The translations under genes and the position numbers were made by a program. A DNA stretch of 48,254 nt from Desulfovibrionales bacterium. GTDB lineage: Bacteria; Desulfobacterota; QYQD01. Where the stretch lies: positions 1 through 48,254 of the forward strand of contig JAQURM010000013.1 of the NCBI GenBank assembly GCA_028715605.1. The letters run 5' to 3'. The notes under the pieces are model-generated. The model made no database searches. It saw nothing but the letters and a program-made list of their open reading frames with translations, and had not been told where the DNA came from. Within the stretch, counting starts at the first letter, position 1. The number at the start of each line of letters is the position of its first letter. Of the stretch, positions 24,077 to 32,472 are shown piece after piece.

Positions 24077-24964
24077 ATGGCAGCGAAGATTATTAGCGGA
24101 ACAGAGATTGCCAAGCAGATCCGGGCGGAGTTAAAGGAGGAAGTGGCCAATCTCAGGGCAAAACATGATATCATACCCGGCCTGGCCACCGTTCTGGTCG
24201 GGGATAATCCGGCCTCAAAGGTCTATGTGGGTCAGAAGGAGAAGGCATGTGCGGAGCTGGGCATCTATTCAGAGAGGATTGATCTGCCGGGGGATACATC
24301 CGAGACCGATCTCCTGACCTTGATTGACAAGTTGAACCATGACCCAAAGATTAACGGAATACTGGTACAATTGCCACTGCCTAAGCATATTAATGAAACT
24401 AAGGTCCTTTATGCCATTGACCCGGCTAAGGATGTCGATGGTTTCCACCCGGTAAATGTCGGCAAACTTATGATCGGAACCAAATGTTTTCTGCCCTGCA
24501 CGCCCCATGGTATCCAGGAACTGCTCATCCGTTCCGGCGTAGAGACAGCCGGGGCCGAAGTAGTGGTTGTGGGGCGAAGCAATATCGTCGGCAAGCCGAT
24601 TGCCAACATGCTCATTCAGAAAGGGAAAGGCGCAGATGCCACGGTTACGGTCTGTCATACCCGTACCAAAGATATGGCCTTTCATACCCGGAGGGCGGAT
24701 ATCCTCATCGTGGCCGCCGGCCGTCCTAAGACCGTAACGGCGGACATGGTCAAAGAAGGTGTGGTGGTGATAGATGTCGGCGTGAATCGTATAGGGCAGA
24801 CAGCGGAGGGTAAGGCCATCCTGGCGGGTGATGTTGATTTTGACGGCGTAAAAGAAAAGGCTTCAGCGATTACGCCCGTGCCGGGCGGTGTGGGTCCGAT
24901 GACTATTACCATGCTTATGCAGAATACAGTCGAGGCCGCCAAAGAACAGGGCCGCGTAGCGTAG
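24077..24964 (+). CDS. folD: Bifunctional methylene-THF dehydrogenase/methenyl-THF cyclohydrolase
   Basis: Interconverts 10-formyl-THF and methylene-THF with NAD(P), the middle of the methyl branch. The 295-residue protein has the family signatures: KVYVGQKEKACAELGI with catalytic Lys, GILVQLPLP, DVDGFHPVN, the Rossmann motif VVVGRSNIVGKP, CHTRTKD and the C-terminal TPVPGGVGPMT. ATG 24077 is chosen because AAGGAG lies 6 nt upstream; an in-frame TTG at 24056 falls within the repeat array. No separate fchA is seen, so FolD covers both reactions. Confidence 0.97.
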   Translation: MAAKIISGTEIAKQIRAELKEEVANLRAKHDIIPGLATVLVGDNPASKVYVGQKEKACAELGIYSERIDLPGDTSETDLLTLIDKLNHDPKINGILVQLPLPKHINETKVLYAIDPAKDVDGFHPVNVGKLMIGTKCFLPCTPHGIQELLIRSGVETAGAEVVVVGRSNIVGKPIANMLIQKGKGADATVTVCHTRTKDMAFHTRRADILIVAAGRPKTVTADMVKEGVVVIDVGVNRIGQTAEGKAILAGDVDFDGVKEKASAITPVPGGVGPMTITMLMQNTVEAAKEQGRVA

Positions 24965-25004
24965 TCTGGAAGATAACTGTTCAGCTTAAGGCTAATAGCT
25001 GAGG

Positions 25005-25033
25005 TTGACTTATGTCATAAACGACATTATTGT
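25005..25033 (+). promoter_or_regulatory. Candidate cooS promoter
   Basis: TTGACT (25005-25010) and TATTGT (25028-25033) with a 17-nt spacer, 40 nt before the cooS start. Two inverted repeats overlap the spacer and the -10 box. Confidence 0.5.
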
Positions 25034-25042
25034 TCACAATAA
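25012..25042 (+). promoter_or_regulatory. Two inverted repeats over the cooS promoter
   Basis: ATGTC-N6-GACAT (25012-25027) lies inside the promoter spacer. TTATTGT-TC-ACAATAA (25027-25042) is a perfect 7-bp palindrome covering the -10 box. Both look like dimeric-regulator operators. The half-sites TGTCA and CGACA recall the CRP/FNR family, including the CO sensor CooA, although the spacing is 2 nt shorter than the CooA site I remember. Confidence 0.45.
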
Positions 25043-25072
25043 GTTATTTTTTCAATTTGTGGAGGAATGAGC

Positions 25073-27025
25073 ATGGAAAGGAAGAGAATGGCCTTTTGCC
25101 CTTCGATTTGCCCGGGCATCGAATGTGAGGCCAGCAATCAGGTCCTTGAATTTGCTAACCAGAAAGGGGTTAAAACCTTTGTTCAGCGGGTAGAAGGAAG
25201 AGGTTTAGACCGCTGTCAGTTTGGAGCAGGAGGCACTTGTTGTCGCAACTGTTCTATGGGGCCTTGTATGATGATTGAAGGTGTCCCGGAGTCCATAGGC
25301 ATCTGCGGGGCCACGCCGGCAACGACTGCGGCCCGGAACTTCTGCCGCATGATAGCCTCCGGTGCGGCGGCCCACATTGACCATGGCCGGGAAACAGTCA
25401 TGGGCTTCCTGGCGTCCGTCCGAGGCGAGGCTCCGTACACCATAAAGGACGAGAGGAAACTCCTTTCCACGGCTCAACTCTTCGAGATCAGAACTGAGGG
25501 GCGGAGCATAAAGGATATCGCTATCGATCTCGGTGAAAAAGCTTTGGCGGAGTTCGGTAAGCAGGAGGGAGGGCTGCGCTTCATAAAACGCGCTCCCGCC
25601 AAGCGACGGGAACTCTGGAAAAAGCTGGGTGTCCTGCCACGGGGGATAGACCGTGAGGTCGTTGAAATAATGCACCGTACCCATATGGGAACCGACCAGG
25701 ATTTTGCCAACCTCATCCTGCAGGGGACGCGGTGCGCCTTGGCCGACGGCTGGGGCGCCTCCATGATTTCCACCGAATTGCAAGACATTATGTTCGGCAC
25801 GCCCGTGCCCATCAGGGCTACCGTTAATCTCGGTGTTTTGAAAGAAGATCAGGTCAACGTCGTAGTACACGGTCACGAGCCGCTCCTTTCTGAGGCCCTG
25901 GCCATGGTGTCTGAGGAGCCGGAAATCTTGGCAGCCGCCCAGGCGGTGGGAGCCAAAGGAGTGCAGCTGTCAGGGGTGTGTTGCACAGGTAACGAAATTC
26001 TCATGCGCCACGGCATACCCATAGCAGGTAGCTTCATCCAGCAGGAGATAGTCCTGGCTACCGGTGCTGTTGAAGCCATGATAGTGGATATCCAGTGCAT
26101 CATGCAGTCTCTCCCGACCGTGGCCCAGTGCTACCACACCGAGATTATTACTACCTCCCCGAGGGCAAAGATACCTGGGGCTACGCACATCGAGTTCGGC
26201 CATCACGATGCCCTGGAAACAGCCAGGAAAATTATAAAACGTGCTATCGCTCGTTACCCGCAAAGGGGTCAGGTAAATATCCCGCAGCGCAAGACGGACG
26301 TCGTGGCCGGTTTCAGCCACGAGACGATTAACCACATGTTGGGCGGCTCTTTCCGGGCCTCCTATCGGCCGTTGAACGACAACATAATTAACGGACGCAT
26401 TCGCGGTGTGGGCGCTGTGGTCGGCTGTGACAGCGCCCGTGTCCGCTCCGGATATGTGCATACCACGGTAGTGAAGGAACTGATTGCCAACAATGTGCTC
26501 GTACTGGTGACCGGGTGCGCGGCTACGGCATGCGGGCGTGAAGGACTCCTTACCCCGGAGGCGGCCAGCCTTTGCGGACCGGGGCTGAAAGAGGTCTGCG
26601 AGGCGGTCGGTATGCCCCCCGTACTCCATATGGGATCCTGCGTTGACAACAGCCGCATCCTTATCGCAGCTACGGAGATTGTAAACGAAGGCGGTTTGGG
26701 AGACGATATCAGCCAGATTCCCGCCGTAGGCTGTGCTCCGGAATGGATGAGCGAAAAGGCCATAGCCATCGGCCAGTACTGCGTAACCAGCGGTGCGAAC
26801 GTTGTCTTCGGTCACACCTTCCCGACTACCAAGAGTCAGGTCATGACGGATTACCTTTTCAAAGAGATGCTCAATTTGTACGGCGGGTGTTGGGGGGTCG
26901 AAGACACACCGGAGGAAATGGCGCGATGGATGATAAAGGCCATCGACAGCAGGCGCGAGGCCCTCGGTATCCACCAGAAGAAGGAACGGGTACTCTTTGA
27001 CATGGCCATGCGCAGAGAATTATAG
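25073..27025 (+). CDS. cooS: Carbon monoxide dehydrogenase catalytic subunit
   Basis: Ni-Fe CODH that interconverts CO and CO2; here probably the carbonyl-branch enzyme working with the acetyl-CoA synthase genes that begin at the right edge. The 650-residue product has the N-terminal cluster cysteines (RCQFGAGGTCCRNC then MGPC), HGHEP, GVCCTGNE, DIQCIMQSLP, VTGCAATACGR and MGSCVDNSR, which supply ligands to the B, C and D clusters. ATG 25073 lies 7 nt after GGAGG; an upstream ATG at 25067 is too close. It directly precedes the selenocysteine HdrA gene (63 nt), suggesting that electrons from CO oxidation could enter the Hdr modules. Confidence 0.96.
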   Translation: MERKRMAFCPSICPGIECEASNQVLEFANQKGVKTFVQRVEGRGLDRCQFGAGGTCCRNCSMGPCMMIEGVPESIGICGATPATTAARNFCRMIASGAAAHIDHGRETVMGFLASVRGEAPYTIKDERKLLSTAQLFEIRTEGRSIKDIAIDLGEKALAEFGKQEGGLRFIKRAPAKRRELWKKLGVLPRGIDREVVEIMHRTHMGTDQDFANLILQGTRCALADGWGASMISTELQDIMFGTPVPIRATVNLGVLKEDQVNVVVHGHEPLLSEALAMVSEEPEILAAAQAVGAKGVQLSGVCCTGNEILMRHGIPIAGSFIQQEIVLATGAVEAMIVDIQCIMQSLPTVAQCYHTEIITTSPRAKIPGATHIEFGHHDALETARKIIKRAIARYPQRGQVNIPQRKTDVVAGFSHETINHMLGGSFRASYRPLNDNIINGRIRGVGAVVGCDSARVRSGYVHTTVVKELIANNVLVLVTGCAATACGREGLLTPEAASLCGPGLKEVCEAVGMPPVLHMGSCVDNSRILIAATEIVNEGGLGDDISQIPAVGCAPEWMSEKAIAIGQYCVTSGANVVFGHTFPTTKSQVMTDYLFKEMLNLYGGCWGVEDTPEEMARWMIKAIDSRREALGIHQKKERVLFDMAMRREL

Positions 27026-27088
27026 CCTATGGTTTTTTATATTTTGTGTGCGCTTTTCGTTAGTAAATATTCCAGGGAGTAAAGAGTT

Positions 27089-30000
27089 ATGGGTAGAGAA
27101 CAAGGTGCCAAGTCGGGTGCAGTAGTGGTAATCGGGGGCGGTGTGACTGGCGTCCAGTCTGCCCTTGACCTTGCCGGCATGGGTTTCTATGTCTATCTGG
27201 TGGAGAAGACAGGTTCGATCGGCGGGGCCATGGCCCGTCTCGACAAGACCTTTCCAACCAATGACTGTTCCCTTTGAATCCTGGCGCCGAAGTTGGTGGA
27301 GGCCGGTCGGTCTCCTAACATAAAGATTCTTACAAATGCCGGTCTTGAGTCGTTGGAGGGAGAGGCGGGGAATTTTACCGCCCGAATACATCGTGAGCCT
27401 CGGTTTATCGACGAGGACCTGTGTACGGCCTGCGGTCAGTGCACTATGTATTGTCCGGTCTTTGTGACGGACGGGTACAACGAGGGACTGGCTATCACAA
27501 AGGCTCCGCACAAGGACTACGCGCAGGCGGTGCCCGCAGCGTTTTACATTGACCCGAAGAAATGTCTCTTCTTGAATCATGAGACGTGTCAGATTTGCGT
27601 CCCGACGTGTCAGGCCAAGGCCATCGACTTCAGTCAGAAAGAAGAATGGCTGGATCTTAATGTGGGAGCAGTGATACTTGCTCCCGGGTTTGGGCGGATC
27701 TCCGACGAGGTCCTTTCGAAGTATGGTTACGGACGCTTTCCGGATGTCGTGACCAGTCTTGAATTCGAGAGGATTATGTGTGCCTCCGGGCCTTCGAAAG
27801 GAGAGATAATAAGGCCGTCCGATGGCAAGCACCCCAAGAAGATCGCTTTCCTCCAGTGCATCGGATCGAGAGACCTTACCTCCGGGAACGGGTATTGCTC
27901 TTCCGTCTGCTGTATGTACTCCATCAAGGAGGCCACGATAGTCAAGGAGCACGCACCCGATACGGATATTTGCCTGTTCTACATGGACATGCGTACCCCG
28001 GGCAAAGGTTTCGACGCCAGTCGGCAACGGGCACGGGAACAATACGGCCTTACATTCATACGGAGCAGAGTAGCTGGTATTTCGGAGATAGACGACCGCC
28101 TCAGACTTTCGTACGTAGATCGCCGGGGACACCACCATGAAGAGGACTTCGACATGGTTGTCCTGTCGGTTGGCCTCGAGTCTCCCGACGATGCGCAGAA
28201 GCTGGCCAAGGTTGCCGGCATCAAGCTGAATGAACACGATTTTTGCCGTACCCAGACGCTGCTGCCCCTTAGCACGACGCGGCCGGGAGTATATGTAGCC
28301 GGTGCTTTTCAAGGACCGAAGGATATTCCTGAAAGCGTTATGCAGGCTATGGGCACGGCTGCGGCCGCGGCGGAGGTGTTGCGCGAAGTCCGTGGTACGG
28401 CCATCGTGAAAAAGGAGTATCCTCCGGAAATGGAGGTGGCGCCGGAGCCGCGGATCGGCGTTCTCGTCTGTCACTGTGGAATCAACATCGGCGGGGTGGT
28501 GAACGTTCCCGAAGTGGTTGAGTATGCGGCTACGCTCGACAACGTGGTATCGGCCGACGGGAGCCTCTACGCCTGTTCCCAGGACAGCCAGAAGGGCATT
28601 AAGGATATGATCGAAAAGCACAACCTTAACCGGGTGGTGGTGGCTGCCTGTACCCCGCGCACCCATGAACCTTCATTCCAGGAGGCGTTGAGAGACGCCG
28701 GACTGAACCGTTGCCTCTTCGAGATGGTCAACATAAGGGACCAGTGCTCATGGGTGCATGCCCATGAGCCGGCAGAGGCTACGGCCAAGGCCAAGGATCT
28801 GATGCGGATGGCTGTGGCCAAGGCGCGGTTGCTGTATCCGCTCCCGGAACAGACCGTACCCGTGATCCCGAAGGCCCTGGTAATCGGCGGGGGCATTGCA
28901 GGTATGACCGCGGCGCTCAGCATTGCCGAGCAAGGGTTCGACTGTTTCCTGGTGGAGAAGTCGGCCCAGTTGGGCGGTAATCTGAGGCGGCTGAATACCG
29001 TTCTGACCGGTGAAGATCCGAAACAGCTTCTGAGCGAAATCGAAGACAAAGTGCGAAGTCATCCCCGGATCAGGGTTTATACGAGCGCCGGTATTGAGGA
29101 CATCTCCGGATACATCGGCAACTTCAGCACCACGATCAACGTCGAGGACGGCACGGAGCAGATAGGGCATGGCGTGGTGGTCCTGGCTACGGGTGGCAAG
29201 GAGCATCAGGTCAGCAAGTACCTGTATGGACAGTCAAAACAGGTACTGACTCAGCTGGAGCTGGAAAAAATTCTGTCGTCGCCTGAAGAGGCCACAAAGA
29301 TCCATGACGTGGTCATGATTCAGTGCGCCGGATCAAGGGGTGACGACCTGTCCTATTGCAGTAAGCTCTGTTGCGGTCAGGCGGTCAAAAACTCCCTGAA
29401 GCTCAAGGAATTGAATCCCAAAGCCAATGTTTACGTCCTCTATCGGGACATCCGGACCTACGGCTTCATGGAGGACTACTATCGCCAGGCCAGGGAAAAG
29501 GGAGTCGTGTTCGTAGAATACGAGAGCTCAAATCCACCCGTGGTATCAGAGGAAGGGGGAAGAGTCGCCGTAGAATTTACTGACATCCTGCTGGGAGAAA
29601 AGGTGAAGATAGAGCCGAGCCTGGTCGTTCTGAGCGTGGGTGTTGTTCCCTCGGATGTGGAAGGGTTGGCGAAAATGCTCAAGGTTCCCTTGACCGCGGA
29701 CAACTTTTTTCTGGAGGCCCACGTCAAACTGCGTCCGGTTGAACTGGCAGTAGCCGGGGTATATGTCTGTGGGTTGGCCCATTCACCGAAGCCCGTTGAT
29801 GAGTCCATCAGCCAGGCGAAGGCGGCCTCGGCAAAGGCCTGTATTCCGCTGGCTAAGGGAGTGGTTGCCGTAGAACCGATCGTGTCCAGCGTAGATAAAG
29901 ACAAGTGCATCGGGTGCGGCATATGTGAGAGCCTCTGTCCATTCAAAGCCATACGGCTCGTGAAGGCGGACAAGAAGAAAAAGGCGGAGACCATTGCCGC

Positions 30001-30118
30001 GTCGTGCAAGGGATGCGGTATATGTGCCTCCCATTGTCCGACCATGGCCATCTCCATGGGCGGCTTCACAAACGAAGAGATAGTAGCCCAGATACGGGCA
30101 TTTGGCGGTAGTCATTAG
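27089..30118 (+). CDS. hdrA: Selenocysteine-containing HdrA, two-module form (Sec63)
   Basis: Flavin and iron-sulfur hub of heterodisulfide-reductase-type complexes, where electron bifurcation takes place. The frame is continuous through an in-frame TGA (27275-27277), giving 1,009 residues. Order: FAD motif [15 protein letters not shown] (about 14), [12 protein letters not shown]-Sec63, ferredoxin cysteines CTACGQC, a cysteine group QCIGSRD to CSSVCCMY, then a second HdrA unit beginning [10 protein letters not shown] (about 460), FAD motif [13 protein letters not shown] (about 595), QCAGSRG to CSKLCCGQ, and two C-terminal [4Fe-4S] sets (from about 939). The two paralogous HdrAs in this block have Cys where the TGA stands (NDCSTC, NDCSMC), and coding similarity runs unbroken on both sides. 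A SECIS-like hairpin follows. TGA is an ordinary stop elsewhere, for example at the end of dsrA. Confidence 0.93.
27298..27315 (+). promoter_or_regulatory. SECIS-like hairpin of hdrA (Sec63)
   Basis: A 7-bp stem, GGAGGCC with GGTCTCC (one G-T pair), with apical loop GGTC. The loop begins 28 nt after the TGA, inside the range of bacterial SECIS elements, and the GGU loop resembles that of E. coli fdhF. Confidence 0.7.
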
Positions 30119-30263
30119 TCATTGGTCACTGGTCATTGGTTGTCCTTGGCTGGCAGTTGGCAGCTTTGGAGTCCAATTGGTTATTGGGAATTTGAAAAAG
30201 GGAAACCATTAACTAATCAACAAATAACTAATAGCTAATGACAAGTGACTAATGACAGCGAAC
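30116..30263. repeat. Heptad array with complementary arms (GTCATTN type)
   Basis: The left arm reads GTCATTA, GTCATTG, GTCACTG, GTCATTG. The right arm near 30210-30260 reads in the complementary sense with TAACTAA, TAGCTAA, TGACAAG, TGACTAA, TGACAGC. It fills the 157-nt gap between hdrA and mvhD, an unusually long break within an operon. Confidence 0.75.
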
Positions 30264-30275
30264 GGAGTGAGCGAA

Positions 30276-31037
30276 ATGACCAATGACAAATTTAAACCAA
30301 AGATACTCGGCTTTCTCTGCAACTGGTGTTGCTACGCTGCGGCCGATTCGGCCGGGGTGGGGCGGTATCAGTACCCAACGAATCTGCGTACCATCAGGAT
30401 CATGTGCACCGGCCGGCTTGACCCCACGTTCGTTCTGGAGGGTTTTGCCTGCGGAGCGGACGGGATATTCGTCGGCGGTTGACACCTGGGTGAATGCCAT
30501 TACCAGGTTGGTAATTACGACGCCGTACTGACAGCCGAATTGGTTCATGCCATTCTTGAGGAGGTGGGGGTCAAGCCCGAGCGTTTTGCCCTTGACTGGG
30601 TCTCGGCTGCCGAGGCCCCGCGATTCGTGGACCTCATTACTGCCTTCACTAGAAAGATAGAAGGCCTGGGACCCATGGGCCAGGTTGAGGGAAAGGAACG
30701 GGAGGAACTTTTGGTGAAACTCGCTGCCGCCAGACAGGCTGCGGGGATCATGAAGGTGCGGGCCGGCCTCGGCAATCTGGCCAAGGACTTCCGGAAGGAA
30801 GGCGACTATGGGCTTGACGTGGTGAAACGGAAGATCGACGAAAAGCTCGGTCTCATGGTGAAGTCCGAGGTGGGGGGCCAGGAGATATTGCTCAGGTTGG
30901 AGCGACAGGGTCCGCTGAGCACGGCCGATCTCGCCGGCCGGGTGGGGTGGTCGCCTGAGGAGATCGGGGAGTACCTGGGCAAACTGGGGAAGAAAGGGCA
31001 AGTCTCGGAGAAGGATGGACGCTGGACGTTGGCCTAA
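30276..31037 (+). CDS. mvhD: Selenocysteine-containing MvhD with C-terminal extension (Sec69)
   Basis: MvhD is the [2Fe-2S] subunit that passes electrons to HdrA. Residues 1-130 are a full MvhD domain: [38 protein letters not shown]-Sec69-HLGECHY. An in-frame TGA (30480-30482) stands where the Cys-form paralogue has GGCEIGSCHF. After the MvhD domain comes an unusual stretch of about 120 residues: a charged helical segment, then a predicted winged helix ([19 protein letters not shown] to the end). The total is 253 residues against about 140 for ordinary MvhD. ATG 30276 lies 8 nt after GGAG; an upstream ATG at 30252 is within the repeat. A SECIS-like hairpin follows the TGA. Confidence 0.92.
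30499..30515 (+). promoter_or_regulatory. SECIS-like hairpin of mvhD (Sec69)
   Basis: A perfect 7-bp stem, ATTACCA with TGGTAAT, with loop GGT. The loop begins 24 nt after the TGA. The top of the hairpin, CCAGGTTGG, is close to the E. coli fdhF SECIS apex. Confidence 0.75.
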
Positions 31038-31057
31038 GGAAAGAAACGTGACAGGTG

Positions 31058-31660
31058 ATGACATTGGGAACAAGCTTGGCACTTATACGTAGGGAAGATC
31101 TGGATCCGGACTTCAAGTTCGTACTGGCCGATATGCCGGGTGCGGAAGACATCAGGCGCTGTTTTGCCTGCGGCACGTGCACGGGCATCTGCCCCGTGAG
31201 CAGGGACAACCCCCTGTACGACCCGCGAAAGATCATACACATGGTCATTCTGGGTCTCAAAGACAGGCTTCTTTCTTCAGAAATGATCTGGCACTGCACA
31301 CGGTGTGACACCTGCCGGTTTGCCTGCCCGCAGGGAGTGCGGATGAGTACCGTAATCAGTGCCCTGCGCCAGATGGCGGTTCAAGGGGAATACGTTGATC
31401 TTCCGACTCTGCAGGGCTGGGGCAAGGTGGCCAGAGTGAAAGCGGGACGCTGCGTGGGGTGCTTGACCTGCGCCCGCGTCTGTCTGTTCGAGGCCATCTA
31501 CCGGGGAAAGAATAAGAGGGCCTTTGTTCAGGTTGATCCGCTGAAGTGTCGCGCTTGCGGGCTCTGTACGGTGGAATGCCCGCGAGGGGCAATTGTTGTG
31601 GGCAGAGGAGATGCGAACAATGCCATGGGAAGAGACGAGGCCGGGGCAGCCGGCATCTGA
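31058..31660 (+). CDS. hdrC: HdrC-like iron-sulfur protein with four [4Fe-4S] motifs
   Basis: A soluble electron carrier of 200 residues. The first part is HdrC-like, with CFACGTCTGICP and CTRCDTCRFACP separated by the DPRKIIHMVILG helix. A second ferredoxin domain is appended (CVGCLTCARVC and CRACGLCTVECP), so four clusters are expected where HdrC normally has two. ATG 31058 is used; a GTG immediately before it is also possible. It lies between the Sec-MvhD and the first metV, consistent with an electron wire from HdrA-MvhD to the methylene-THF reductase, which would replace HdrB. Confidence 0.88.
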   Translation: MTLGTSLALIRREDLDPDFKFVLADMPGAEDIRRCFACGTCTGICPVSRDNPLYDPRKIIHMVILGLKDRLLSSEMIWHCTRCDTCRFACPQGVRMSTVISALRQMAVQGEYVDLPTLQGWGKVARVKAGRCVGCLTCARVCLFEAIYRGKNKRAFVQVDPLKCRACGLCTVECPRGAIVVGRGDANNAMGRDEAGAAGI

Positions 31661-31776
31661 CCTCTCATACAGAGGGACCCAAGTTCCAGGCACCCGAACA
31701 GGCAAGGAACGAGCGAGGAGCCCGCGGGGCACTTAGTTGATGTGTATAGACCGAAGGTATTGTGGGGTGATTAGCC

Positions 31777-32472
31777 GTGATCGTTGCGACAAGAAAACCG
31801 TTTGACGCTATCAAACAAATTGTTTCCGGACACAAGAAGGTCTTGATTGTGGGTTGCGGTACGTGTGTTGCCGTATGCCTGGCCGGAGGCGAGAAAGAGG
31901 TCTCCATCCTGGCTTCTCAGATTCGCATGGCCTTGAAGCTGGACGGGCAGAGGGTGCAGGTGGACGAAGCCACTGTCGAGAGACAATGTGACCGGGAATT
32001 CCTGGTTGACCTTGGTAAGAGAGTCAACGTGTCCGACTATGACATGGTGATCTCCATGGCATGTGGGGCGGGGGTCCAACTGTTCAGCGATGTCTATGAC
32101 CGCAGCACGGTAGCTCCGGGATTGGACACGGTTTTTATCGGAGTGGCCGAGGGACCCGGCGTATGGACGGAACGGTGCCGGTCCTGCGGGGACTGCGTGC
32201 TGGGTAGGACGGCGGGCATCTGTCCGGTAACTATGTGTGCCAAGGGCCTCCTGAACGGCCCCTGTGGCGGGACGCGGCACGGAAAATGTGAGATCAACCC
32301 GGAGATGGATTGCGCCTGGGCCAAGATATATGAGCGTCTGGCGGTGCGTGGGGGCCTGGCACAGATACGCGAGACACTTCCACCCCGCAAGAACAGCAGA
32401 CAGGCATTTCCTGCGGTATTGATCCACGAAGCCTACAAACGGAGACTAAAGAAAGATGACACGATCGTTTAG
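31777..32472 (+). CDS. metV: MetV, zinc/iron-sulfur partner of methylene-THF reductase (copy 1)
   Basis: A 231-residue protein of the MetV (MTHFR C-terminal-like) family, which joins MetF and carries metal clusters. It shows the N-terminal GCGTCVAVCLAGG, a middle VERQCD, ISMACGAGVQ, and the C-terminal cysteine cluster CRSCGDCVLGRTAGICP followed by CAKGLLNGPCGG, GKCE and CAW. The start is GTG after GTGGGGTGA. The 3' end overlaps metF copy 1 by 17 nt, indicating tight co-expression. The C-terminal tail (PPRKNSRQAFPAVLIHEA) is longer than in copies 2 and 3. The 31661-31776 gap before it holds nothing notable. Confidence 0.92.
   Translation: MIVATRKPFDAIKQIVSGHKKVLIVGCGTCVAVCLAGGEKEVSILASQIRMALKLDGQRVQVDEATVERQCDREFLVDLGKRVNVSDYDMVISMACGAGVQLFSDVYDRSTVAPGLDTVFIGVAEGPGVWTERCRSCGDCVLGRTAGICPVTMCAKGLLNGPCGGTRHGKCEINPEMDCAWAKIYERLAVRGGLAQIRETLPPRKNSRQAFPAVLIHEAYKRRLKKDDTIV

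Noticed and set aside
25012-25027. A definite CooA binding site
   Set aside because: The half-sites fit but the spacing is 2 nt shorter than the CooA consensus as I remember it; kept only as a general CRP/FNR-type suggestion.
27089-27277. hdrA read as a 62-residue fragment followed by a separate 941-residue protein
   Set aside because: The same frame continues through a single TGA with paralogue similarity on both sides and a hairpin after it; a selenocysteine codon explains this better than a split gene or pseudogene.
27020-28666. Long antisense reading frame opposite hdrA
   Set aside because: It is a shadow of the G+C-rich hdrA coding strand, has no recognisable domain or ribosome site, and reads across the hdrA codons in an unlikely composition. 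Similar shadows opposite hdrA copies 2 and 3 were dropped for the same reason.
30540-31037. A separate 165-residue protein starting at an internal ATG
   Set aside because: The start would cut the MvhD domain in the middle and has no ribosome site; the frame is continuous with the Sec69 MvhD.
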